From Anthracocystis setariae (Eukaryota > Basidiomycota > Ustilaginomycetes > Ustilaginales > Ustilaginaceae): a stretch of DNA of 64,000 nucleotides. Below the pieces are notes generated by a model that worked only from the letters and a program-made list of their open reading frames with translations, did no database searches and had not been told where the DNA came from. The position numbers and the translations under genes were made by a program. Location of the stretch: contig CAKMXJ010000003.1 of the NCBI GenBank assembly GCA_928724745.1, positions 1,488,001 through 1,552,000 on the forward strand, written 5' to 3'. Of the stretch, positions 40,016-49,309 are shown piece by piece (positions within the stretch are counted from its first letter, which is position 1; every line of letters begins with the position of its first letter).

Positions 40016-41902
40016 TCAAAGACGATCAGCAGAACTCTTATGATGGCGAGCGTGCAATCCGCTTTGACGGAAGACATCGTCGTGCGAGACGTTCTCCACC
40101 ACATCACGCTTCCATCCCGAAGCATTCCTCTCCTCTGCCATTCCGTCACGCTTGTCCGAAGATGCAGGAAGCTCGGTCTCTGCAGCAACAGGCTGCTGAC
40201 CAATTTGACCATTACCGACCATGACCATCCTGCCTTGGCTTGGAATGCCGTCGACTACGACGAATGCAAGAGCCGGGCCTGGCGCAAAGAGGTTCGGGTT
40301 CGGAGGAAGTTGAGCGACGCTGAGCTTGCTCCCCTGGCGCGTGGTCCTGAGTTCGATCATGCGCTGACCCATGTTCATTCCATGGGTGGAAAACCCCGTT
40401 CGGATGAGGACCACTTTGGCATTCTTGGCCTGTGCAGCGGAAGCAAGGTTGACCGTAAAGCCGTTTCCGCCGTAGGAGAACGTGCGCGGGAGATCAGCAT
40501 TAGATGGACGAGCAGCGTCATAGAAGTCCGGGTACCAGCGCTCGACACGATACTCGGTCTTCCACTTTGTCTTGTCGTTAAAGTCGGCGTTGGGATTGGA
40601 TCCCGAGATCAGGATCGACGAGTCAGGCAGCAGCGTAGCTGACGAGTGGTAGAGTCGGCCGATGTTGGTGCGTCCAACCTGCTTCCAACGGTTGCCTTTG
40701 CTGGCATTGGGATCGTACACGAGGGGCTGGAACGACGGATTGTCGCCGTAAGATTCTCCAACAGGATGTCCAGCCGCATTTGGGTTGGTGCTGTAGCCGG
40801 CGACACCGGTGGTCACACCGTTGCCGAACCAGATCTTTCCATCGGGAAGCTGAATAAACTGGCCCATGGATCGGCCCTGGGGAAGGGCATCGATAGCCTC
40901 CCAAGAGGCGCCTCCGTCCAGCGGGCTGATCTGCTCACACGAGGTCGAGGCAGGTAGCTCAGAGACAGAGATGGTGGGACCCCCCTCGTTACCCCAGTTG
41001 GAGACCTTACCTAGGCTCATACCACCACAGAATAGAATGGTCTCCTTGTAGCCGTTGGAAGGGGTGAGTGGAAGCATGGCGGAGCCACCCGAGGCGGGAT
41101 ACACGCGGGGTGCACCGGGAATCGTGGGGAGCGCTCGTTCGATCTGCTTCTGGTAATTCCAAAGAATGGCTTCTATTCCGGCCTGAACGAAGACTTCGCC
41201 GGAGGACATGAGGTAGGTGATCGGGAAGAGCGAAAGCGGCACCGTACGTTCAAGGATGGGAAGATGGCGGCTGGCACCGTCGCCTTTGGGAGGGTAGAAC
41301 TCGTACGAGGGGTTGTTCGAACCTTTGCTGGGAACAAAGCCACCACTGTACATACCTCCGAGGATCATAGTGGAGCCATCGTGGAGTGGCTCGACAGTAG
41401 GGTACCACCTCTCCGTGTCAAGCTGATTCTGAGGCTCATCGTCCCACTGACACTGTCCGTTGTCGCACGGCTTGAGGAAACGGAGAGCACGGCCACCGTT
41501 GTAGGCCCCGTAGCCCTCGCCTTGCTTGATAGTTGCACCGTTGGTGGTTACAGCCTTGTTTCCACCCGTGACCAGCCATCGGCCGTCGCCCAGGGTCATC
41601 CCACCGGCGCAAAACGTATTGGATCGCACGTCCATGGGACGGTACTTGTTGGTGCGAATGTCGTATTCGACGGCCCAGGCAGGATGGCCATTGACCTGAA
41701 CGGGATTGTTCTCGGTCTTGTCGAGAATATAGACCTTCTGCTCAGTACCAAGGAACATCATTTGTGCAGAGACGCCAGAGTTACCGACCACCTCCATGGT
41801 TCCAGCCTTGCCAGCATCAACGCCAGTACCAGCGCTTGCGATCATCAGAGCGCCGAGCACCATGCCCTTGAGCAGCATGACAGAACGAGTTGAGACTACC
41901 AT
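40016..41902 (-). CDS. Secreted glyoxal oxidase-type copper radical oxidase
   Basis: A copper radical oxidase of the glyoxal/galactose oxidase family that oxidises small aldehydes and makes extracellular H2O2; smuts carry several (Glo1-3). ATG 41902 (MVVSTRSVMLLKGMV; MLLKG eight codons later is possible), 628 residues, intronless. A signal peptide with hydrophobic core (MVLGALMIASAG) precedes the mature start near VDAGKAGTMEVVG. Active-site residues are all present: Cys98 in NTFCAGG and Tyr167 in ERWYPTV (cross-linked radical pair), Tyr418-His419 in GRLYHSSA, and His507 in FSTHGMNMGQR. Kelch-like repeats (LVTGGN, MILGGMYSGG) form the propeller. After the usual C-terminus (GRMVMVGNG) there is an unusual charged tail of about 55 residues with no GPI or membrane signal. 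Confidence 0.9.
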   Translation of the reverse strand: MVVSTRSVMLLKGMVLGALMIASAGTGVDAGKAGTMEVVGNSGVSAQMMFLGTEQKVYILDKTENNPVQVNGHPAWAVEYDIRTNKYRPMDVRSNTFCAGGMTLGDGRWLVTGGNKAVTTNGATIKQGEGYGAYNGGRALRFLKPCDNGQCQWDDEPQNQLDTERWYPTVEPLHDGSTMILGGMYSGGFVPSKGSNNPSYEFYPPKGDGASRHLPILERTVPLSLFPITYLMSSGEVFVQAGIEAILWNYQKQIERALPTIPGAPRVYPASGGSAMLPLTPSNGYKETILFCGGMSLGKVSNWGNEGGPTISVSELPASTSCEQISPLDGGASWEAIDALPQGRSMGQFIQLPDGKIWFGNGVTTGVAGYSTNPNAAGHPVGESYGDNPSFQPLVYDPNASKGNRWKQVGRTNIGRLYHSSATLLPDSSILISGSNPNADFNDKTKWKTEYRVERWYPDFYDAARPSNADLPRTFSYGGNGFTVNLASAAQAKNAKVVLIRTGFSTHGMNMGQRMIELRTTRQGSKLSVAQLPPNPNLFAPGPALAFVVVDGIPSQGRMVMVGNGQIGQQPVAAETELPASSDKRDGMAEERNASGWKRDVVENVSHDDVFRQSGLHARHHKSSADRL

Positions 41903-43574
41903 GGTAATCCAAGTAGCGATTGTGTCTAGAGAAGTTCTAGCAGAAGCCCTCTTAATGCCGCTGTTGCGTTCAAACAACTGTGAGACTGTCGATCTTGTGA
42001 TGAAGGTCTATACGAGACGAAAGAGTGTGATGGACGAATGACAGTTGCTGCTTGAGCGAGTCACGTCTCGGGTGAAGAGATGAGAGAGGGGAGAGGGAAG
42101 AGAGGAGGGGAGGGGAGGGGAGGTTGATATAGAGGAGATGGTCTGATGGAGGAAAGGTCTCCGGAACAATGATGAAGGGAGGGAGACGAGTGAGCGGAGG
42201 GGAAACGGACAGGATCAAGGACGAGCAGACCGGTAGGGCAGGCAAGTACAGGTAGGCGAAGGAGAGTGAATGCTGTTGAGTCCGCCTCAATTGTTCCGAA
42301 CAAGCTCGATCATCGTCTTCTACTAGGTGCAGGAGACGAGGGACAACAATAGGACCTCTGCAGGGGATGACAGCTCTACAGCCAACATTCTTGCTGCCGG
42401 GTCTCCAGCACTCTGTCCCCACCAGTCAGAGTGCTGGTAGGGTCGAGTGGAACCCCACGCTGACTCGCTCTGCCTAAGTGCTGGGTAATGAAAGGAAGGA
42501 GCTCAGGAGTCAGGCACCGGATATCCAAGCCGATCATACGCAAAGTGCAGAAGCGAAGACGGAACGGGTCCGGCGATTCGAGAGTTCGAGTGACGGACTC
42601 GACTCTACAGGCGTCGAGGTGGGCGGGTTTTGCGTTGAGGAATGGTTCCGACACGGAAGCTTCGTTCTTGACCGAGAGTTCGAGGTGTCTTCGACCGGAA
42701 AGTCGGAGCATCTGACAAGAGCTGCATTATGTGAAAGGGAGGGCGAAGAGTAGATGGGTCAGGAGTCTTGGCATGGTTGTGGCGTTGATGAGCAGAAATG
42801 TGACAGCTCGGAGCATGAATTCCTCGGCCCGCAGGCACAAGCGTAGTTGGAAACCTGCTTGGCCAAGTGCAGTCGGTCGCGATCAGCAAGCAAACGAATG
42901 AAGCGCATTAGATTCGACCGGCTCTGCCAAGAACAGCAAACACTGCGAGCAACATGAACCCACTCCAGCCCACGGCCATCCTCATCGCGTTCCGACCTTG
43001 CCGAATGTTGGCTGAGACGGGCAATTGAAGCCAGCTCTCGAACTCAATAGAAGGTTCGGAAGGACGTCGCATTTATCGTGGCCCCTGCAGAACGACCTCG
43101 ATTGGCAGATTCGGGCGTTGGAGCGACATTCTCGGCGTCGAGGCACAGATGGAAGCGTTCGCTATGTCTCCTGGATCTGCGCCTGCGGCGCATGAAGTAT
43201 CACGGGAGGAAGAAACGGAGCGGCGTCCGGCGTGCAGTGAATGGTATGCGACGTTCTCCCCGTGTTGCTGCTGCTGCAGAGAGAGGGGAATGGTGAAGAG
43301 TTGCGAGAGATACACAAGTACTACTACTAACTACTGATACGCGTGCAAAGCTCATTCCTCGACCACACCTCCGCGCATATCGCGAGCCACGCCACAAATA
43401 CGCGCGTTCCACACTGCTGCCATCTACTGCATTTCATCTGCGGTTAAGATCTTGCTGTCAGGTCGGATAGGCTTCAACTCTCAAAGCAAAGTTGCTGAGC
43501 GCAATGTAGAGTACAGCATAGCGTCCAACGTTCTCTCCCGATTCCGTCGAATATCCGATCCAATCCGATCAAGA
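41903..43574. other. 1.7-kb region upstream of glyoxal oxidase
   Basis: It holds the glyoxal oxidase promoter, a G/A-rich GAGGGGAGGG-type stretch at about 42070-42125 (about 200 bp upstream of the start), and one candidate small membrane-protein frame (42908-43072, listed separately). No other gene is supported. The length is above average for this window and may reflect a more complex promoter. Confidence 0.5.
42908..43072 (-). CDS. Candidate 54-residue membrane protein (uncertain)
   Basis: ATG 43072 to TAA 42908. The peptide starts MRRPSEPSIEFESWLQLP, has a basic middle (NIRQGRNAMRM), a single hydrophobic helix (VGWSGFMLLAVFAVLG) and ends RAGRI. This looks like a small tail-anchored or mitochondrial membrane protein. 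The codon just before the ATG is the in-frame stop of an 80-codon open frame (43073-43315), so a spliced longer protein cannot be excluded. No family is recognised. It could also be a chance frame in the long glyoxal oxidase upstream region. Confidence 0.3.
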   Translation of the reverse strand: MRRPSEPSIEFESWLQLPVSANIRQGRNAMRMAVGWSGFMLLAVFAVLGRAGRI

Positions 43575-44849
43575 TCAGGAGGCCGTCACAGAGCTGTCCG
43601 TGCCCGACGTGAACTCCAATTCCTTCTGGTATCGACCCAACGTATCCTGCGGGAATTTGGATCTGCACGTCAGACAGAACGGCCTTGGCTGGCAGAATAG
43701 ACTCAAGCAAACGCTGCAGATGTACCCGATGTCCACGATACGCCTATGGCAGAAACAGGCCGCTCGAAAGTCGATTTCCTCTAGCGTTGGCAGATTCATC
43801 ACACCGCGCATGGATCTCGAGGGCAGATAGGTCGTCAGCAACGTCTGCACCAGACTTGAACGCATGTCCGTTGGCTTTTCCTTGTCGTGCGCCGATTCGC
43901 GTTGATCTGAGAGGCGGAAGTAAGTGCCAGAAGTGAGATACGATGCCTGCTGCAGGAAGACGGTGTCGCTGCCATACAGCTTGCACACATCGATGGTGAT
44001 TCCTTTCTTCTGGGCAGCAAAGATGCAGTTCATCATGGGGATGTACTGCGTCGAGGCGTCTGGCGTGACGCTCAGTATCAGAATGCGCGACTTGAAAGTG
44101 CCAATACCGCCCGGTCCACCACTGCCACTACCGCTGCCGGACCCAGTGCTGTTGCCACCGCCTGCTCGAGTCTGGGCAGTAGCTGCGATACCGCCGCTCG
44201 CATTGGCAGCATCGGTAGCATCGCTGAGCCCCAGCCGATTGAGATGACACAGCGCCTGCGATAGAGCCGAGACGATACCGACATTGACACTACGCGCAAG
44301 AGCCGCGTGCTTGGCAGCCTCGTTGCCTTCGTTGGCAAGGACTGTCTGTTGTGCCTGCCTGGCACGCTCAAACATGGTTCTGCAAGTGTCACGGATGCCT
44401 TGCTCCAAGTTGTCATCCACCAGCTTGAAGTGTTGGTACGTGTTGGCATCTGGTTTGTGTGCGCTCGACGAAGCGGTAGCGCTGGCCGAGCCTGCTCCGG
44501 CTGCCTTGCTTGAAAAGGACGCGGTCGAGTAGAGGAGTTGGGCAGTGCCGGTTCCAGCTGCTGCATAGATCGCCAAACCATTTTCGTGCTGCATCGCCAT
44601 ATGGGCATTGAGCAGGACCATGATCGCTGACAATGCATCTTGCAGAGCTACATCGCTTGAAACTTCCTTGGCTTTGCCCTTGTCGAGCGCTTCGGACCGC
44701 CGCAACCATGCAAGCGGATTGATGTCGAGAACGACGACGAGGAAGTCGGGGGAGGTGCGCACTGCGCTCACCTTGGTCGAGGGAATGTGCGAAAAGCCTG
44801 CATTGGCTACCTCGGTTGTCGACTTTGTCTGTGTGGTCGGCGCTGGCAT
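43575..44849 (-). CDS. TFB4: TFIIH core subunit TFB4 (p34)
   Basis: The p34/Tfb4 subunit of the TFIIH core, needed for RNA polymerase II promoter opening and nucleotide excision repair. It pairs with Ssl1/p44. ATG 44849, 424 residues, intronless. An N-terminal von Willebrand-A-like domain begins SPDFLVVVLDINPLAWL and continues through ALSAIMVLLNAHMAMQHENG, SRILILSVTPDASTQYIPMMN and KKGITIDVCKL. Ser/Ala-rich and Gly/Ser-rich loops (about residues 110-140 and 225-250) are insertions. The C-terminal zinc module has Cys365/Cys367, Cys378/Cys381, Cys386 and Cys392/Cys395, within the conserved block starting DFRAACFCHRRIVDIGYICS. The 236-bp upstream gap is shared with DBP6. Confidence 0.93.
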   Translation of the reverse strand: MPAPTTQTKSTTEVANAGFSHIPSTKVSAVRTSPDFLVVVLDINPLAWLRRSEALDKGKAKEVSSDVALQDALSAIMVLLNAHMAMQHENGLAIYAAAGTGTAQLLYSTASFSSKAAGAGSASATASSSAHKPDANTYQHFKLVDDNLEQGIRDTCRTMFERARQAQQTVLANEGNEAAKHAALARSVNVGIVSALSQALCHLNRLGLSDATDAANASGGIAATAQTRAGGGNSTGSGSGSGSGGPGGIGTFKSRILILSVTPDASTQYIPMMNCIFAAQKKGITIDVCKLYGSDTVFLQQASYLTSGTYFRLSDQRESAHDKEKPTDMRSSLVQTLLTTYLPSRSMRGVMNLPTLEEIDFRAACFCHRRIVDIGYICSVCLSLFCQPRPFCLTCRSKFPQDTLGRYQKELEFTSGTDSSVTAS

Positions 44850-45085
44850 CTTGAGGCTGGTGGATGGGAAGCGTTCAGGATGGCAGGGAGAGCTCGATGT
44901 GGAGTGACACCCAAGTCAGAGGCCGAATTCCGAGATTTCCCAGGAATTTTTGCAAAAGGTCGGGGGTTTTGGGTTTAGGCTTCTGCTTTCCCTGCCTCCT
45001 CCAACGAAACGCTTCATATCCCTATACCTCACCAACTCTCATCCTCGTTGGTGCTGATTCCACCCGCTGCAAGGGACCGCGACTC
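44850..45085. promoter_or_regulatory. Compact bidirectional promoter TFB4 / DBP6
   Basis: Only 236 bp separate the two opposed ATGs. A telobox-like GGGTTTAGG lies at 44971-44979, about 107 bp before the DBP6 start. Both genes serve basal transcription or ribosome assembly. Co-regulation is inference. Confidence 0.55.
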
Positions 45086-47590
45086 ATGTTTTCCATCAAA
45101 AGGTTCGATGCCTTTGGCGCATCTTCTTCGTCCGGCAATGACTCAGTCGACGCTGCCAAGCTGGACGCCTTGAACGAGCGCATCCAGAAAAAGCGCAAGA
45201 TCACTTCGCAAGGTCCAGTCACACAGGTCAATGCAGCCACTAGCGCCGCCGCATCATCATCATCATCATCATCGTCATCTGCCCCAAATTCATCCAGTCT
45301 TGCAGCAGCGAGGCCAGCTCTCAACATCCACCCTTCAAGGCTCAACAATGCCCCGTTATTACGACAGTCGGTGAAGAAAGCCAATGCTGGGGCTCGAAAG
45401 GAGAAGACCAAGGCGAAGCAACGATACTTGAAGGCCAAGAAGGACCGACGCAAGGCGAGGATACGCGCTGCTCCCAAGAAGTCGAAAGAACAGCAGGCTT
45501 CCGTTGCAGCTGATTACGAGAAAGCAGCGCTGCTTCCGGAAGAGGAAGACTTACAACGATCAGAAGCGAAACGCAAGACAGTGCAGCAAGACGAATCATC
45601 TCAAGATTCTTCCAGCTCAGAAGATTCCGAGTCGGATTCAGACGATGACTCGAGCTCCGACAGTGACCATGACTCTGCATCGCCGTCCGCTTTCAATGCA
45701 GAACCTATGGAGGACGCTGACGAGAGCATCGCAGCAGCAAACGACCACGACAATGGCAAGACAGACGACGAGAAGGAGACCAAGGAGGTCAAGGCGCTCG
45801 AGCGGTTCCCTCTGGCAGGAGTCAAGAAGGCCGTAGACTCAAATTTGATCAGCTCGCTCGGGCTTCCTCAAGGTCTTTCCAACAGGACCGTGGTGAATCC
45901 CACCCTTTCTCGGCCGCTGCCAAAGCAAGCATCTCTCAGCAAAGCAACCTCATCAGCGGCAATCCACGAAGAGGCATCTGCAGGTCAGGATGATGGCGAG
46001 CCAACAGCAGTCTCAACTCGCGCCGACGACGATTTCGGCAAAGTTGCCCTCAGCGACACGGTCCGATCTCGCCTTGAAGCGCTCGGTGTAAGCGAGTGGT
46101 TCGCAGTCCAGGTATCCGTCATTCCTTGCCTGCTCGCTCAGCCTCAAAGCCGCTCGCTCTACCGACCTTTCGCTCCGCCCCGCGATCTTTGCGTGTCGGC
46201 ACCAACAGGAAGCGGAAAGACACTTGCCTACACTGTTCCGATCGTTGAAATCCTCCGCACACGTCAGATCGTACGCCTACGGGCCCTCATTGTCTTACCC
46301 ACTCGTGACCTAGTTTCGCAAGTCAGAAGCACGCTGGAACTCGTGTCCAAGGGATCAGGACTGAGGATCGGCATAGCCACAGGCCAGCACGGCTTCGCAC
46401 ATGAACAAAGTCAGCTGGTTGGCTCTGTGGCGGCGGACGACGATGAGCAAGATGCACAGAAGGAGTCCAAGGTCGATATTCTCATCGCTACGCCGGGGCG
46501 TTTGATCGATCACCTGGACTCTACGGCCGGGTTCACGCTGGCTCATTTGCGCTTTCTGGTGATCGATGAAGCCGATCGCTTGCTCAACCAGTCGTTCCAG
46601 GAATGGCTTCGGCGTGTGCTCGCTGCAACTGAGGGAAAGTCACATGCTTCGCGACAATCTTCTGTTGCCCAAGCACCGTACGAGATCATGTCGGGAGAAG
46701 CTGGGCTCGGATCAGCAGCGTCGACGATGCTGCAAGAGGAAGCGGCACCCTCCGTCCAGAAACTGTTGTTCTCGGCCACCTTGACACGCGACCCAGCAAA
46801 GATCTCGGCTCTTGGTCTCCGCAACCCACACTACATCACGGTTCAAGACAGTCAGTCGGCAGGCGACGAGAATCGCGAGCGACCCGTGGGCGCACAGCAA
46901 TCCGAACGCTTCTCGCTTCCACATTCGCTGCATGAGCACATGTTAGTCACCACTTCGACCGATAAGCCGTTCCACCTGGTCTATCTGTTGCATCGTCCAG
47001 ATGATGTAGAAAAGGCGAGTCGCATTCGTAAGGCACTTTGCTTTACCAAATCCGTCGATTCAGCCGCCAGGTTGGTGAAGCTCATCGAGCTTTTCGAGGA
47101 GGTCAGGAGAGAAAGCGGGCTCATCAGGTCGGGCGACAAGCAGCTGGTGGTCAAGAACTATTCGTCCGAGCTCAAGCCTTCCGATCGCCAACGTATTCTG
47201 ACGCAGTTCAATCAGGGCGAGATCGACATTCTCGTATGCTCGGATCTCATCTCTCGTGGTATCGATTTGCCGTCAGTGGAGCACGTTGTCTCGTACGATG
47301 CACCCGTCGACCCTGCCAAGTACGTTCATCGTGTTGGGCGAACTGCTCGAGCGGGTAAACACGGTGACGCGTGGACGCTCGTCGAAGAACAGGAAGCTCG
47401 TCACTTTAAAAAGATGGTCCGTTCCATCGTTCGTCAGACTCCCATCGCCAAGATCAAGCCAAAGATGTTGAAGGAGGACGAACAAGTGGATATCGTCAGT
47501 GATGATGCGGTCACGAGGGAAACGAGGAAACTGAGAGAGGCTTACGATGAGACTTTGGAAAGGATGGCTCAATATTATCGCAATCAGTGA
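45086..47590 (+). CDS. DBP6: DEAD-box RNA helicase DBP6/DDX51
   Basis: A nucleolar DEAD-box helicase needed for early 60S ribosomal subunit assembly. ATG 45086 (MFSIKRFDAFGASSSSG), 834 residues, intronless; the frame is open upstream but starts at a non-ATG codon. The N-terminal 280 residues are Ser/Ala- and Lys-rich with a DSESDSDDDSSSDSD acidic block, typical of nucleolar helicases. Core motifs: LGVSEWFAVQVSVIPCLL (Q-motif-like), motif I APTGSGKT (372-379), VLPTRDLVSQV, TPGRLIDHLD, DEAD at 494-497 (VIDEADRLLNQSF), LLFSATLTRDP, SRGIDLPSVEHVVSYD and motif VI YVHRVGRTARAG. The Dbp6-type gap between Q-motif and motif I holds the PFAPPRDL segment seen in the family. A short basic/acidic C-tail closes the protein. 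Confidence 0.92.
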   Translation: MFSIKRFDAFGASSSSGNDSVDAAKLDALNERIQKKRKITSQGPVTQVNAATSAAASSSSSSSSSAPNSSSLAAARPALNIHPSRLNNAPLLRQSVKKANAGARKEKTKAKQRYLKAKKDRRKARIRAAPKKSKEQQASVAADYEKAALLPEEEDLQRSEAKRKTVQQDESSQDSSSSEDSESDSDDDSSSDSDHDSASPSAFNAEPMEDADESIAAANDHDNGKTDDEKETKEVKALERFPLAGVKKAVDSNLISSLGLPQGLSNRTVVNPTLSRPLPKQASLSKATSSAAIHEEASAGQDDGEPTAVSTRADDDFGKVALSDTVRSRLEALGVSEWFAVQVSVIPCLLAQPQSRSLYRPFAPPRDLCVSAPTGSGKTLAYTVPIVEILRTRQIVRLRALIVLPTRDLVSQVRSTLELVSKGSGLRIGIATGQHGFAHEQSQLVGSVAADDDEQDAQKESKVDILIATPGRLIDHLDSTAGFTLAHLRFLVIDEADRLLNQSFQEWLRRVLAATEGKSHASRQSSVAQAPYEIMSGEAGLGSAASTMLQEEAAPSVQKLLFSATLTRDPAKISALGLRNPHYITVQDSQSAGDENRERPVGAQQSERFSLPHSLHEHMLVTTSTDKPFHLVYLLHRPDDVEKASRIRKALCFTKSVDSAARLVKLIELFEEVRRESGLIRSGDKQLVVKNYSSELKPSDRQRILTQFNQGEIDILVCSDLISRGIDLPSVEHVVSYDAPVDPAKYVHRVGRTARAGKHGDAWTLVEEQEARHFKKMVRSIVRQTPIAKIKPKMLKEDEQVDIVSDDAVTRETRKLREAYDETLERMAQYYRNQ

Positions 47591-48055
47591 TGCTGTAGTA
47601 ACCACAGTACAATGTCTTCTTGGCGACAAATGCCAAATACTGATCTTCTAACCCAATTCGATGAGCCTGTGTGCATTTGCGGCTTACCTTTGTCTCGCAC
47701 TTGTGACTCTGCAGGCCTTATCATCGGTGGGCGGGAAAGGTTAGGGTTTAGGTAAGGTATCGCCTGCAGCTAGCGCGTGAGAAGTGTTCCGTAGATCCTC
47801 GGAAGACAACGCAATACTGAATCTGTTGAATTGCTCAACAAAGGCTGCAGCTGCGGAAGTGTTTTGCGGAAGTGAACACAGGGGGGGTTTGCGTGGGCAG
47901 TGTGAAGGACAGGAAGATATATAGGTCAAGTCCTTTCTGGTCCCCCTTCGTTCGCTTCCGACAACATCGTCCGTTCTTCGGGGCAAACCATCTGCTTCGA
48001 AACAGTCCATCTTGCTACACCTCTCCTTCTTGAGTCTTGGCTCTAGTCTGGGACG
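47591..48055. other. Upstream region of the Myb-like gene, with telomere-like motif
   Basis: 465 bp after DBP6. No gene is seen. TTAGGGTTTAGG occurs at 47741-47752, one and a half telomere-type repeats, about 305 bp before the next start codon. A GGGGGGG run lies near 47881. Confidence 0.5.
47741..47752 (+). promoter_or_regulatory. Telobox / interstitial telomere-like motif TTAGGGTTTAGG
   Basis: A 12-base match to the telomere-type repeat, the core of the AAACCCTAA telobox that is bound by Myb-type Tbf1/TRF factors in other fungi. Position is upstream of the four-exon gene. Function is inference. Confidence 0.4.
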
Positions 48056-49101
48056 ATGGTGACCCTGAAGCGCCTTCCAGCTCTCTCGCAGCGAGACTCC
48101 TGCAACGATTTGGATCCCGGCCATGGTGACGGTCCTGTCACTTTGAAGCGACCGCGTCGCACCACCCATCTTCTCGCTAACCGATCAGACGACTCGGCGT
48201 CTCCTCCTCCATCGTCTGACACCGCACTCGACGACAATGACGACCTATACGGCGATGCAAATCATCGCAGCGATATCGTGGTTAAGGCAGAAGAGACTTC
48301 TATTCCTATCTCTGACATGAGATCCACCAGCGACGGCGATAGTCCGGCCACAGGACCATCGATCAAGTTGGATTCAGTCTGGCATAAGGCTCATACTGAT
48401 CTTGGTAGCCTCACTTGTAAGATTGTCGACGTGGAAGAGGAAGGTAGCTCGAAGTCGAACGGCGCCCATCAGCGACCTGCACAGCCTGCTACGCCCAGGA
48501 AAAGCCGGGCCAGATCTAAAGCAGGTGCGAGTAAGGACGTCATGAAGACTCCGACAAAGAAAGAAAGCCCTTCTTCGAAGCTTGCTCCATCTACTCCGCG
48601 AACGCCTGAACAAGGTGCTACTGCCACCGTATGTATAACAATCCTGTGGCCTCAAAGACGAGGATGTTGACCTTTTTTTTTCCGCTATCTATCGGTCATC
48701 CGACGGACAGAATTGGACGCAGACACACTGGGAAGACCTCAACTTTGCCATGCTCAAGATCGTCAGCGAACATGTAAGCTATCAATGGCGATTCTGGCTT
48801 CGTGTTGTGGAGAGGTAGCCTCACTGACCAAAACTGTCTACCACTTTCTCTCAGTGTGCGGAGCTGTATGACGCTTGCCCTAGTCTCTCCCCCTGGCGTT
48901 TCAAAGGCCGCATTCATGTCAAGGTAGGTTTTCCAGATTGGCGTTATCTTTTCGATGACAGAAGTTCTGACCACACCTCCCGCGCTTATTGCGGGATCGA
49001 TGCAACAGGTGCGCCAGCTGTTGAAGGAGGCAGCGGGCGGAGAAGCGGCAAGCAAACGTTGGGACGATGTCAAACCGACCCGAGCCAAAAAGCAAGCCTA
49101 G
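48056..49101 (+). CDS. Four-exon protein with Myb/SANT-like C-terminus (function unknown)
   Basis: Exons 48056-48628, 48711-48773, 48855-48923 and 49009-49101. The introns are 82, 81 and 85 nt, all phase 0, with donors GTATGT, GTAAGC and GTAGGT and acceptors ending CAG, giving 265 residues. The first exon encodes a Ser/Pro/Asp-rich, presumably disordered region with basic patches (KSRARSK, KTPTKKE). Exons 2-4 form one continuous helical block: NWTQTHWEDLNFAMLKIVSE, then LSPWRFKGRIHVK, then VRQLLKEAAGG, ending KRWDDVKPTRAKKQA. The Trp spacing and the W-R-F-K-G-R-I-H-V-K-V segment recall a Myb/SANT helix-turn-helix, so DNA binding is possible. No named family is recognised. The open frame continues into intron 1 for 13 codons, which would give a truncated product if unspliced. 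Confidence 0.72.
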
Positions 49102-49309
49102 CTGCAACCCATCCAACCAAACCAAGTCAGTTAATACAGTACTGTCACCGCAGAGCCAAAACGAGCTGAATAAAGTACCATACAACATTAGCAAACGTGA
49201 ATCCTATCTCATTCCAATCGATTTCGAGCTCAGAACTGTGCGTTGAACTCAAATTCGCAGGGTATCAAATAAACCAAAGCCACTACAGTAGATACAACCA
49301 CAACGATAC
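49102..49309. other. Convergent spacer Myb-like gene / bZIP gene
   Basis: 208 bp of 3' flanks with ACAGTACTGT at 49136-49145, similar to the palindrome in the MPH1/OXA1 region. Nothing else is seen. Confidence 0.4.

Noticed and set aside
47741..47752. Chromosome end or telomere fusion suggested by TTAGGGTTTAGG
   Set aside because: Only about two units, flanked by normal genes on both sides; a promoter motif is more likely.
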